A DNA stretch of 64,000 bases from Pedobacter sp. Leaf176 (GTDB lineage: Bacteria > Bacteroidota > Bacteroidia > Sphingobacteriales > Sphingobacteriaceae), in the NCBI RefSeq assembly GCF_001424305.1, contig NZ_LMPD01000002.1, positions 109,531 to 173,530 of the forward strand. Direction: 5' to 3'. The position numbers were made by a program, and so were the translations under genes. How positions within the stretch are numbered: position 1 is the first letter of the stretch; each line of letters starts with the position of its first letter. Below, one piece after another: positions 16,414-25,366 of this stretch. The notes beneath the pieces are model-generated. The model did not search any database and was not told the DNA's origin. It saw nothing but the letters and a program-made list of their open reading frames with translations.

Positions 16414-19203
16414 TCAGTTTCCTAAATCCTTCTTTAATGAAAAATCAAAATACAAAATCATGTCCAATGCTCTGCTCTGATCCTTATCGAAATCGTAAAA
16501 TACATGTTTCATTCCCATTGGTCCGGTGGTTTCTGGTTTCTGCGTCTTTGTTCCAATCGCCGAGATTCCATTCATAAAAGAAATGTCGCCGTTTGGAAAA
16601 GTCGGGCTCATATTATCCCACTCAGTATCTTTCGATTTTTTTGGTGTAAACAACCTTAAAAATACGTCTTCTCTATCTGTTACCACTTTAAAAGATTGTT
16701 GTTTTCCAACAAATTCACACCAATACATGTTGGAATAATAACCTTTAAATTCGGGATATTGCCAACCTGGCTCGCCGGTTGCGGAATTATTATAATCCTT
16801 TTTCCAAATGCCAAACTGCTGTCCTTTCATCCTGTTCTTCCAAACCCGGTAAGGCCCATTGCCTTTAAATTCGACACTTTTCATCTCTGTTTCAGGATAA
16901 GAAAAGTTTAGTCCGACAAAGGTGGTGAAATAGGCTGAAGGAAAATATTTAACTTCCATCTTTAACCATCCAGATGGGTAGATCGTCCATTGTAAAGTAT
17001 TCCAGCTTTCTTTCTTATCGAATTTAGATGAAATTATCAGATTTTGACCATCCATTTTAGTGGTAAAATTTTTGAAGTTATTTTCAGCTTCCTGCAATAC
17101 AGGCCCGTTTGAAAACGGAACGGTACCATTTGCGTTTTTAGCCTGTTGCAATAATCCTGTAGTTTTATTGAAAGTGAAGTCGATACCATTTGCCGACACC
17201 TGATACGATTTTGCATCTTCTATTAAACTTACCTTGGATGGCCCAGTGGTGACCACTATTTTGTCTGCGTCGGCTTTTGGTAAGGCAATTGGAAAACTCC
17301 AGGTAAATAACTCTTTACCATAAAAATCCTTTATAGTGAGGTAAAGCGCATCAAAACCTCTCCAATCTGCAGGAAGATTGATTTGTAATTTTCCTTTTTC
17401 AAAAGGCTTAATGTTTGGCGCATCTACTTTACCAGCCTTAAATTCCGCATCATCACCAAACTTTAGCTTCTTCAATTTCCATTCGTAAGTACATTGATTC
17501 AAGTTCGTGAAAGCATAACGGTTCTCCAATAAAAAGGAGCCATCAAAACCTGCGGTCATTTGTCTTTTTTCTACAAAAACTGGGCTCCAAACTTCCTTAA
17601 TGGTAAAGAAACTGCCCTCCTTTTCATGGTAAGGACCAACAATACCATCGGGACCGTGGTTTCCATCTGTATCCAGTTCCCCATTTTTATCTGTACGAAC
17701 AACGGCCTGGTCGGCAAAATCCCAAAGAAACCCTCCCGCTGAAAGCGGGTTGTTCCACATCGCATTCCAGTAATCTTCTATCCCAGCACCGTGACCGCCA
17801 TCCCACATACCATGCAAAAATTCTGTTGGCATTAAAATATTATGTCCATGATCGTAATTTCCTATTCCGTAATTAAATTCCCGATAGTGTGTGGTTTCAA
17901 ATCCATTAAATACTTCCCATGGATGGATTAACGGACGCTTTTGGATGTCTTCTTCACCAAAAAGATGATCGAGTTCACGGTTGTGTCCACCCTCGTTTCC
18001 ATTTGCCCAAAATATAATTGATGGATGATTTTCGTCGTTCAGCATCATCTCTTTCATCAATTTCGTGCCGGTTGGCGTATCGTAAGTACCGTGCCAGCCA
18101 GCCAATTCATCCATCACAAATAAACCGAGAGAATCGCAAACCTCTAAAAAGTGTGCATCTGGCGGGTAATGCGACATCCGCACTGCGTTCATGTTCATTT
18201 CTTTCATAAGCTCAACATCAGCAATGCTGATTTTTTTACTTGTTGTTCTGCCAGATGTAGGATAAAATGAATGCCTGTTTACTCCTTTGAATTTTATTTT
18301 AACTCCGTTTACATAAACCCCGTCACGCTCTTTTACTTCGACTGTTCTAAAACCAATTTTTTTAGAAAGCTGATGGATGACTTTACCTTTTTTAATGAGC
18401 GAAAAGGTGGCTGTATAAAGGTTTGGAAATTCTGAAGACCAAAGTTGGGGCTGAGGAAACTGCTGGTTTAACGTCAATTTTTGGGTTCCTTTTCTAATCG
18501 AAGAAGTAAATTTTTCTCCAAAACGTTTTCCACCTGTGGAAACAAGCTCTACTTCGACTTTGTCAGCATCACCAGTGAAGGCCACTTGAGCGTTTAAATT
18601 TCCATCAGCTTTGGCATCGATTTGTATTCTTTCGAGATGTGTTTGCGGCAAAGCTTCGAGATAAACAGGCCTGAAAATCCCGCCGAAAATCCAGAAATCG
18701 GCTTTACGCTCTGCTTCATTTACTGATTTATTTGCCGAATGTTTTGAAACCTTCACTTCCAGTAAATTCTCAGCATCAAGTTTCAACAGGTTCGAAATAT
18801 TATATTTAAACACATAAAAAGATCCCTGGTGCACAGTTCCGGCTAATTTTCCATTTATTTTGACTTCAGTATCCGTCATCGAACCCTCAAAAACAATATT
18901 GATTTGCTGGTTTTTCCAGTTGCCTGGAACTTTAAATTTATACTTATAAAGGCCTTCTTCCTTTCCTTTATTTTCCTCCTTGTTAAAACCGTAGTTGTAT
19001 TTACCAAAACCCTGTAATTCCCAGTTGGAAGGCACCGGAATGCTTGTCCACTTCCCCGAATTTGCACCGGCCGTGCAGAAGAAATCCCAATTTACCGTAT
19101 TATCATTTCCGGTTCCAGAAAGATATAGCTTTTGCGTTTGCTGCGCATTTGTAGCACCAAACAACATAATCGAAAAAAAGAAAAGTATAGATCTAAGTTT
19201 CAT
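16414..19203 (-). CDS. GH2 beta-glycosidase (beta-galactosidase-like)
   Basis: 929 residues, signal peptide ending NAQQ (about residue 21). Order: sugar-binding jelly-roll, immunoglobulin-like domain, TIM barrel from about residue 290, then C-terminal beta domains. The acid/base is Glu404 in WANGNEGG and the nucleophile is Glu461 in PTEFLHG. GH2 covers beta-galactosidases, beta-glucuronidases and alpha-L-arabinopyranosidases, all relevant to RG-II, and the sequence alone does not choose among them. Its ATG overlaps the stop of the upstream SGNH esterase by one base, so the two are probably translated together. Confidence 0.87.
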   Translation of the reverse strand: MKLRSILFFFSIMLFGATNAQQTQKLYLSGTGNDNTVNWDFFCTAGANSGKWTSIPVPSNWELQGFGKYNYGFNKEENKGKEEGLYKYKFKVPGNWKNQQINIVFEGSMTDTEVKINGKLAGTVHQGSFYVFKYNISNLLKLDAENLLEVKVSKHSANKSVNEAERKADFWIFGGIFRPVYLEALPQTHLERIQIDAKADGNLNAQVAFTGDADKVEVELVSTGGKRFGEKFTSSIRKGTQKLTLNQQFPQPQLWSSEFPNLYTATFSLIKKGKVIHQLSKKIGFRTVEVKERDGVYVNGVKIKFKGVNRHSFYPTSGRTTSKKISIADVELMKEMNMNAVRMSHYPPDAHFLEVCDSLGLFVMDELAGWHGTYDTPTGTKLMKEMMLNDENHPSIIFWANGNEGGHNRELDHLFGEEDIQKRPLIHPWEVFNGFETTHYREFNYGIGNYDHGHNILMPTEFLHGMWDGGHGAGIEDYWNAMWNNPLSAGGFLWDFADQAVVRTDKNGELDTDGNHGPDGIVGPYHEKEGSFFTIKEVWSPVFVEKRQMTAGFDGSFLLENRYAFTNLNQCTYEWKLKKLKFGDDAEFKAGKVDAPNIKPFEKGKLQINLPADWRGFDALYLTIKDFYGKELFTWSFPIALPKADADKIVVTTGPSKVSLIEDAKSYQVSANGIDFTFNKTTGLLQQAKNANGTVPFSNGPVLQEAENNFKNFTTKMDGQNLIISSKFDKKESWNTLQWTIYPSGWLKMEVKYFPSAYFTTFVGLNFSYPETEMKSVEFKGNGPYRVWKNRMKGQQFGIWKKDYNNSATGEPGWQYPEFKGYYSNMYWCEFVGKQQSFKVVTDREDVFLRLFTPKKSKDTEWDNMSPTFPNGDISFMNGISAIGTKTQKPETTGPMGMKHVFYDFDKDQSRALDMILYFDFSLKKDLGN

Positions 19204-20636
19204 TAATTGGTTTTAAATTGACTAGTTAAAGGGTTATCAGTTCTGAATGGCAATGCAGGTAAACCATTACTGTATAAATTACCAGTAGGGTTTTCTGTCC
19301 AATTGTAGCGCACTGTTTTTGGATTAGGAATTTCTTTCGAAGAAACGATGATGTCGGTTCCTTTCTGGAATGCTAGTGCCTTTACAAATTTTCCATCTTT
19401 ACCTGCAATTTCAAATCCTGTGAATTGATCAGAATTACGGGACACAAAATATTTCAAGTGATCAAAACTTAAAACAACGTATGGCATGTAAATTCTTTTT
19501 TTCTTTAAAACCGGACCGGAATATTCGATTTTCTGGTTGTATGTTCTGCCTAAAGCTAAAATTGCCAGGCGTCTTCCTACCTCCCATTTGTAGGTAGGAT
19601 GCAAATCTGCTCCGTTGTCATTTAAATCAGATGTTGCAATCATCCCTGTATTGTGCAAACGTAAAACCTGCTGTTGAGCCTCCCAAAAATTAGGTTCCGT
19701 ATCTGGTGTGAGCACAACTTTATCGCTCTTTTGCTTGCTATAATCATAAGGTGCAATTTGGACGTAGTAAAACGGCAGTTGTTCGCCCCAGGCCTTTCTC
19801 CACAAATTAATTAGTGTTTTAAGTTTGTAGGAATAACTAATCGTTTCATTTAAAAAGCAGTTGGTTTCTCCCTGGTACCACAAAAATCCGCGGACTTTAA
19901 ACTTGGTTAATGGCTCAATCATTGGTGTATAAAACTTACCGGGGTCGTTCCTTACCTTTTGATTTTTGAAATAGGCTTCCTGCGCAAAAGCTTCTGGAGA
20001 AATCCAGGGCTCAATGGCACTGCCAGAAACAGCAGAAGAAATCATGCCAACCGGAATACCCAATTTCTCCTGGATCTCTTTGGCGAAAAAATAACCTACC
20101 GCTGAAAATGCCCGTAAAGCAGAATCTTCTGCAACTGCCCAACTTTTATGAATTGAATCGGGTTTTGCTAACTGCTTGCGGTTAACCAGGAAGATCCTGA
20201 TCTGTTGATTTTTAGCCCTTTCTACCGCATCTGCGGGAAAGCCAAGTTTTTCGTTTTTTGGTTTAGTAATTTTTGCCAGTTTACGCATTTGATATTCCAT
20301 GTTCGACTGACCAGAACATAGCCAAACCTCACCGACTAAAATATTCGTCAATTCAATTTTGTTAGTGCCTGAAATCGTCATCGTTTGTGGTTGCGCTGAG
20401 GTTTTTAATGGCGATAATAACAGAGACCAATTTCCATTTTTATCAGTCAAGGTTTGTTTTGTTTGTCCTGCAAAATTAACCTCCACTTTTTCGTCAGGCG
20501 AAGCAAATCCCCAAACGTTGATGGGCTTCTCTCGCTGCAGAACCATATTGCTTGATAAAATTTGCGGCAAAAGAATTTTGGCGTTGGCGGAAAAGGAAAG
20601 CACGAGGAGACCTAACACCATGAGAGATTGCTTCAT
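19203..20636 (-). CDS. Sialate O-acetylesterase-like SGNH carbohydrate esterase
   Basis: From the ATG at 20636 the protein has 477 residues, opening MKQSLMVLGLLVLSFSANAK, a good signal peptide. The ORF is open to 20867 but the extra 77 residues are translated REP-like DNA. The catalytic Ser is Ser111 in SGQSNMEYQ. WYQGETN (block III) and the DLHPTYKWEVGRR region (Asp/His) complete the SASA family pattern. Such enzymes remove acetyl groups from sugars; here acetylated aceric acid or methylfucose of RG-II, or acetyl-galacturonate, are possible targets (inference). The start codon itself lies inside the repeat; ATG at 20621 is a fallback start that keeps a shorter leader. Confidence 0.82.
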   Translation of the reverse strand: MKQSLMVLGLLVLSFSANAKILLPQILSSNMVLQREKPINVWGFASPDEKVEVNFAGQTKQTLTDKNGNWSLLLSPLKTSAQPQTMTISGTNKIELTNILVGEVWLCSGQSNMEYQMRKLAKITKPKNEKLGFPADAVERAKNQQIRIFLVNRKQLAKPDSIHKSWAVAEDSALRAFSAVGYFFAKEIQEKLGIPVGMISSAVSGSAIEPWISPEAFAQEAYFKNQKVRNDPGKFYTPMIEPLTKFKVRGFLWYQGETNCFLNETISYSYKLKTLINLWRKAWGEQLPFYYVQIAPYDYSKQKSDKVVLTPDTEPNFWEAQQQVLRLHNTGMIATSDLNDNGADLHPTYKWEVGRRLAILALGRTYNQKIEYSGPVLKKKRIYMPYVVLSFDHLKYFVSRNSDQFTGFEIAGKDGKFVKALAFQKGTDIIVSSKEIPNPKTVRYNWTENPTGNLYSNGLPALPFRTDNPLTSQFKTN

Positions 20637-20767
20637 ACCTCGCAAGGACGATGTGATAAATCCCAATATTTGTAAGGCGGTCGTCATTGCGAAGCTGGGC
20701 TGGTGCGAGCTGAAGCAATCTGATTGATCTAGTGAGATTGCTTTGTCGTTTCTCCTCGCAATTACGG
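20623..20767. repeat. Compound REP-like cluster at the esterase start
   Basis: Three related pieces occur: 20623-20652 (GAGATTGCTTCATACCTCGC), 20680-20722 (CGTCATTGCGAAGCTGGGC to TGAAGCAATCTG) and 20734-20767 (GAGATTGCTTTGTCGTTTCTC to CAATTACGG). The second and third are inverted relative to each other. The first overlaps the esterase start codon. Confidence 0.7.
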
Positions 20768-20868
20768 TGTTTGTGGACGAAATGACGGATAATGGAACTA
20801 AGCTTTTTCTTCTCCGTGAGGGGGAAGCCCCAAACCCTAAACTCCAAACGCTAAACTTTACTCCCATC

Positions 20869-22701
20869 CTAAAACCCTTCCGTTCTTAAATATTTGATCA
20901 AATAAACAGCTTCTTTCTTCTCAGATTCGCCAGCATTTTTCAAATCGTAAGTTTGATCTGCCGGTGTATCTACGTTTGGGAAGCGACGAACGTCTCCAGT
21001 ACGGAAAACAATACGCGAAACATCAGGAACGGGTTGAAAAGCTAAACTTAGCGACAATTCCTTTCCATTAACAGTGAGCGAATAGAACCTCGTATGTGCA
21101 TCTAGTTTCAACTTGATATCGTAGCTTTTTCCAGCTTCATATTTCATGAAGTTTTTGTAGCGAGCACCAGCTTTTCCACTTAAATTTCCGGCGGTATCAA
21201 ATGTCAAGCGAACACTTGCCGTTCCTTTTGCATCCTGTAATTCAATCTCTAATAAACCGAAGTCGTTTTGCTTCGGTGTAACTGAAAATGAAGTGATTAT
21301 TTTTTTCGATGCAGGAAATAACCGTTCGGCTTTTGCATAATCAAAGGGATCTTTATCTTTTAATATCAAAGCACCATCTTGCACTTTAACTGGTGCCCAA
21401 AGCGGACTATAAATATTCCAGTTTTCGAGCAATTTTGCGCTGCCAACTTTAGCGAAATCATCATCTGCGTTTTCCATAGCCCTATCTTTTACAGGGAGTG
21501 GCACCGAAGAGACCCAAATATCTTCTTTGTTCATACTATAAGTTACCCATAATTTGCCATCGGCAGGTTTACCATTGCCTTCGATAATCCCACGAACATA
21601 CTGTGGACCATAAGATTTGTAATTCCCACCGTATCGCATTGGAGTAATTTCCCCATTAATCAAAAGCAGATTGGTATATTCCAAACCATTTTTGCTGGTT
21701 GATATGGCTAAGGGCCACCGGTATTCCGAAGGATTATAAACAGTTGCGTAGTTACCATCAGCAGTTTTCTGACCCCAGATTTTGGCGTTACTGTTTACAA
21801 AACCTGGCGCTCGAAAGGCACTTTCAGGCCAGCTTTTTCCGTTGTCAGTGCTAATCGCGGTCAACGCGTTTTTCCATAAACCAACCACTCTTCCGTCAGG
21901 TAAATGATAATAACTAAACGCCTTATACTGTTTTTGCAAAGTGATAAGGGGATCTTTCCTATCAGCTTCTTCATTCCATTGCTGCGTCATTAGCTTATTG
22001 GCTAACAACTCATTACAAGCGGCAACAAAAGCTTTATTTTTACTCTTTGTGAAGTATGGATATTTGGTGTTTTTCTCCGTGTAACCAGGATTGTAGTGAA
22101 TAAAATAAATGGGGCCATATTTCCCATCGGCCTGAATTTCGCGAACAGCTCTACCAATTCCATGGCCATCGTTGGGATCATCTTTAGCATCAAAACTGAT
22201 TGCATAAAAACCAAGAACCAGAAATACATTTTTGCTAGAAACGTAAAAACCCATGCGCTGATGCATTACCGCATCTAAATCTTTAGCCACATCGGTTCTG
22301 CCTTCTTTGGTCGTCCCATCGGCAATTCTGTAAATAGGAAAAATTACATCGGGTTTGGTCCAGGTATAACCATCAGAAGAAGATTGCAAAAAAGTTTGCC
22401 CTGGCGGAATACTTTCGCCAACCTTATCGCTTAGATATTCTACATAAAATTTATTGTTCCAATAGGCCAACATTGGCGCATGGTTGTACGTCCAGCCAAA
22501 ATTTTCGGCCAATTCCGGATGCTCTCTATTTGCCCTGAAAGTTTGGATATTGTGAATGCCCATAACCGGCGAAAGTTGCCCATGGTGATAATCGGCATTC
22601 ACTAAAGTCTTTCCTGTGTAACGTACTGTATCCTGCGCCTGCAATGTTGATGATGCAAGTGCAAATGGCAGTGTTAAACAAAGTATTTTAAATATTTTCA
22701 T
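20869..22701 (-). CDS. Beta-propeller plus C-terminal jelly-roll protein, possible GH143-like hydrolase
   Basis: The ATG at 22701 gives 610 residues with signal peptide MKIFKILCLTLPFALASSTLQAQ. The ORF extends to 22755, but those 18 codons are repeat DNA. Residues about 40-430 look like a propeller with Asp-box-like strands (SSSDGYTWTKP, STDNGKSWPE, STSKNGLEYTN). Residues about 470-590 resemble a concanavalin-like jelly-roll (TFDTAGNLSGKAGARYKNFM, FYSLTVNGKEL). I do not recognise the family with certainty. In B. thetaiotaomicron a propeller hydrolase for the RG-II sugar Dha (GH143) is fused to GH142; this protein could be a free-standing counterpart. That is a guess to be tested by a profile search. 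Confidence 0.6.
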   Translation of the reverse strand: MKIFKILCLTLPFALASSTLQAQDTVRYTGKTLVNADYHHGQLSPVMGIHNIQTFRANREHPELAENFGWTYNHAPMLAYWNNKFYVEYLSDKVGESIPPGQTFLQSSSDGYTWTKPDVIFPIYRIADGTTKEGRTDVAKDLDAVMHQRMGFYVSSKNVFLVLGFYAISFDAKDDPNDGHGIGRAVREIQADGKYGPIYFIHYNPGYTEKNTKYPYFTKSKNKAFVAACNELLANKLMTQQWNEEADRKDPLITLQKQYKAFSYYHLPDGRVVGLWKNALTAISTDNGKSWPESAFRAPGFVNSNAKIWGQKTADGNYATVYNPSEYRWPLAISTSKNGLEYTNLLLINGEITPMRYGGNYKSYGPQYVRGIIEGNGKPADGKLWVTYSMNKEDIWVSSVPLPVKDRAMENADDDFAKVGSAKLLENWNIYSPLWAPVKVQDGALILKDKDPFDYAKAERLFPASKKIITSFSVTPKQNDFGLLEIELQDAKGTASVRLTFDTAGNLSGKAGARYKNFMKYEAGKSYDIKLKLDAHTRFYSLTVNGKELSLSLAFQPVPDVSRIVFRTGDVRRFPNVDTPADQTYDLKNAGESEKKEAVYLIKYLRTEGF

Positions 22702-22716
22702 TTCTACTTCAATTAT

Positions 22717-22827
22717 GTCGTCATCTCGACCGTAGTCGAGAGATCTTCTAAACAAGGTCCAAAGATTTCTCTCCGAAATTTCGGGACTACGCTCTGGTCT
22801 AAATCACGACCTCAAACCAAATGACGA
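22717..22827. repeat. REP-like pair upstream of the propeller gene
   Basis: 22717-22749 (GTCGTCATCTCGACCGTAGT then CGAGAGATCTTCT) and 22761-22827 (AAAGATTTCTCTCCGAAATT, ending AAATGACGA) are inverted relative to each other, forming one large imperfect palindrome. Its left edge is translated in the false N-terminal extension of the adjacent ORF. Confidence 0.68.
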
Positions 22828-22862
22828 ATCTTTTTCTTGGTGCTATTATGTCTTTGCGTTTA

Positions 22863-23789
22863 CTATTTCTTCAATCCTTCAATCACTTTCCTTTTTACTT
22901 TAATAATGGTGCCGTGTTTATGTCCTTCTGGTACCGATACCTCCGAAGTCACGTCTTTAAAGTTTTTAAAATCTGATGTTTTGTAAGCCGAATAAATTTT
23001 TTGGCCGTAAGCGTCAAAATAAATCAACCAATCATTTTTCGCTTTAACTACTGTTGGCCCTTCTGTTAACTTCGGACTAAAAGTTTCTGAAACATCTCTA
23101 TACGGACCTAAAGCATCCTGCCCAAAAGCTACTTTTAAATTCCTGTTGGGTCGAGTATTATCCTTCAACACCAAAACATAATCCTTTACAGCCCGTTTCA
23201 CAATTACGGCATCAATTACACTAAAACCAGGATCTAAAAACAATTTAGGTTTTGAGAAATTGATAAAGTCTTTGGTAGTAATGCTATACATCCGGTGGTT
23301 ATTCTCTTCGTCCTCAATACCTTTAGCAAAACGGAATGGAATGGTTGATGCCCAGATGATTACAAATTCGGCTTTTTCGTCATCATAAAAAATTTCTGGT
23401 GCCCAAACATTTACCGTTTTAGGCTCACTTTCCATTACCGGGAGGAATTTTTGTTCGCTCCAGTTAATCAAATCTTTTGAGCTGGCATAACCAAAACCTT
23501 TGTCGCCTTTCCAGCTGCATGTCCATACCAAATGAAAAGTTCCATCTGGTCCTTGTGCAATGGATGGGTCTCGTAAAACTTTCTGTGTACCAACTTCCGG
23601 TTTTAAGAAAGTTTTATTTAAATCTGTCCAATGGTAAGCATCGTAACTATATAAAAAACGTAAACCATCGGTTGCGGGCTCATGGAACGAGGTAAATAAA
23701 TACCCTTGTTTCGAACAAGACGTTACTACGCACAACGAGAGTCCGATGATGGCTAAACGTAATGTTGATATGAACTTTGCTTTAAACAT
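22863..23789 (-). CDS. GH43-type five-bladed propeller glycosidase, lipoprotein
   Basis: 308 residues. A lipobox (VVTSC, Cys25) predicts membrane anchoring. GH43 signatures: LRDPSIAQGPDG with Asp74 as possible base, VWAPEIFYDD, Asp193 in SVIDAVIV as possible pKa modulator, and Glu243 in LTEGPTVV as possible general acid. GH43 enzymes are usually alpha-L-arabinofuranosidases, beta-xylosidases or galactosidases. The compact length (no accessory domain) and the pectin context favour removal of an arabinosyl or galactosyl side unit. Specific linkage is unknown. Confidence 0.78.
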   Translation of the reverse strand: MFKAKFISTLRLAIIGLSLCVVTSCSKQGYLFTSFHEPATDGLRFLYSYDAYHWTDLNKTFLKPEVGTQKVLRDPSIAQGPDGTFHLVWTCSWKGDKGFGYASSKDLINWSEQKFLPVMESEPKTVNVWAPEIFYDDEKAEFVIIWASTIPFRFAKGIEDEENNHRMYSITTKDFINFSKPKLFLDPGFSVIDAVIVKRAVKDYVLVLKDNTRPNRNLKVAFGQDALGPYRDVSETFSPKLTEGPTVVKAKNDWLIYFDAYGQKIYSAYKTSDFKNFKDVTSEVSVPEGHKHGTIIKVKRKVIEGLKK

Positions 23790-23810
23790 TTATTATTTTT
23801 TATTTTAACT

Positions 23811-23900
23811 CCGTCTTTCCCGCGTAGGCGGGAATCTTAATGCAATAGCCAAGTAATGGTTGCAATCGTTTTAAGATTCCCAACTAAATTGGGAATGACG
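23811..23900. repeat. REP-like inverted pair
   Basis: 23811-23839 (CCCGCGTAGGCGGGAATCTTA core) and 23872-23900 (TAAGATTCCCAACTAAATTG then GGAATGACG) face each other between the GH140 and GH43 genes. Each arm is itself a hairpin of the type seen at 9978-10006. Confidence 0.65.
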
Positions 23901-23962
23901 AACGCTCTAACAAACCATTTAAGGCTTTGCCTTGAACCTCGCACTAGCGACAAACCTAACTC

Positions 23963-25363
23963 CTACACCTTATCCAAAACTAAAACCCAATCATTACCAT
24001 TTGCAGGTTCTCCTGGTGGATTGAATTCTTTTACTCCCTTATTCTCAAACTCACCAATTGTGGTAAATTTTCCGGTTCGTGGATCGTACCATGAAGCCTT
24101 CACCTCATCTCCATCTATTTTGCCAAGCTGTACGCTAAAAGTTTTACCCGTGTAGATGTAAAACATTGCGTACTCCTCGCCCCTTGTGGCTAAAACTTTG
24201 TCGTATTTTTCACCATTGCTTCCTGCAATCATCGTTTGATCGGGTATCCGATCAAAATAAGAACGAGATAACATTAAGTTTTTCAGAAATTTCATTTGCT
24301 GCGCTCCCGGAGCGTTTATCGCCGTAATCCATTGATCTTTCGGACCGTACGCAGGTTTCAAATCGGTTTTTTTGTACATCTGCATCACCGAATTATGGCC
24401 ATAGGTGTAGCCGAAAGCTCCGGCAAAAACCGACCAATAGCCATATCTTCTTACATCAGCATCGTTCCAGCGTGGCTGGGTAACATCGTGCAATCCTTGC
24501 GGAATATCCTCGTACGAGGGTTCACCATCAATGGTAGGCTTTGCTGGCTTCAGTTTATAATCGCTTTCAATGTATTTCCAGTTATCTTCCCCGTAATGTA
24601 ATTTTTCCTTTGCTGAGGTATCTTGCTCATAACGGCGGTGACCAGATTGAATCATATCAAAATCGTTCCATTTTGCATCGTGAAACCATGCAGAAGAAGC
24701 GGTTCTTCCCCTTGGATGGAAAGTGATCAAATGATTTGGATCATTTGCTCTTAACGTTTCGCCAATCGCATTCCAAACTTTCAATCCGTCAGTTCCCTTT
24801 ATGTCACCACCATTTAACCAGATAATATTCCACTTTTCGCGGTATCTTTTTGCGAGGAATTCAGCATACTTTTTCGCCTGATCCTCATTTACTTTTTTCT
24901 CTTTCACATTTGTTCCCCAAACCGGAACAAGCGCCATGTAAAGTCCTTTTTCAGCAGCTTTGTCAACCACATAATCAATGTGATCCCAATAATCGTAAGC
25001 AGAAGAATCCCTGTAATCGTTTTGGTCGGTTAACACCGGTTTGGAAACATCTTTGTTCACCAGAGCAGAATCACCATAAATATTTTTAGCGGCCACATCA
25101 TGCAAAACCATTACCTGAATTACATTGAAACCCTTTTGTTTTCTATCTTCCAGGTAAGTATTGGTTTCTTCGCGATTTAAGCGGCTAAATAACAACCAAC
25201 CCGTATCGCCTAGCCAGAAAAAGGGTTTTCCATCTCCTGTAGAAAAATATCTACCATTTTCAGAAATTAATAAACTTTTATCACCAAAATGTGGCTTATC
25301 CTTGCATCCAAATGTTATGATTGATACTAAGAAAACCAGAAATAGTTTAAATTTTAAATTCAT
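23963..25363 (-). CDS. GH140 apiosidase-like enzyme (DUF4038), lipoprotein
   Basis: 466 residues, lipobox TFGC with Cys20. The DUF4038 TIM barrel opens with GRYFSTGDGKPFFWLGDTGW and is followed by a C-terminal beta domain (putative collagen-binding type; ASWYDPRTGKFT). Candidate catalytic residues are Asp187 in WLNGGD and Glu281 in TIDGEPSYED. From memory these correspond to the Asp187/Glu284 pair reported for the B. thetaiotaomicron RG-II apiosidase BT1012. The enzyme should cleave the apiose-galacturonate link that anchors RG-II chains A and B. It lies 3 bp below the 25367-28519 gene. This is one of the strongest markers of RG-II use here. Confidence 0.85.
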   Translation of the reverse strand: MNLKFKLFLVFLVSIITFGCKDKPHFGDKSLLISENGRYFSTGDGKPFFWLGDTGWLLFSRLNREETNTYLEDRKQKGFNVIQVMVLHDVAAKNIYGDSALVNKDVSKPVLTDQNDYRDSSAYDYWDHIDYVVDKAAEKGLYMALVPVWGTNVKEKKVNEDQAKKYAEFLAKRYREKWNIIWLNGGDIKGTDGLKVWNAIGETLRANDPNHLITFHPRGRTASSAWFHDAKWNDFDMIQSGHRRYEQDTSAKEKLHYGEDNWKYIESDYKLKPAKPTIDGEPSYEDIPQGLHDVTQPRWNDADVRRYGYWSVFAGAFGYTYGHNSVMQMYKKTDLKPAYGPKDQWITAINAPGAQQMKFLKNLMLSRSYFDRIPDQTMIAGSNGEKYDKVLATRGEEYAMFYIYTGKTFSVQLGKIDGDEVKASWYDPRTGKFTTIGEFENKGVKEFNPPGEPANGNDWVLVLDKV

Positions 25364-25366
25364 GTA

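Noticed and set aside
20494..20847. A 117-codon minus-strand frame over the repeat cluster
   Set aside because: It overlaps the esterase in another frame and consists largely of repeat-derived sequence.
20637..20867. N-terminal 77-residue extension of the SGNH esterase
   Set aside because: It translates REP-like repeats (IARRNDKAISL and similar) and precedes a normal signal peptide.
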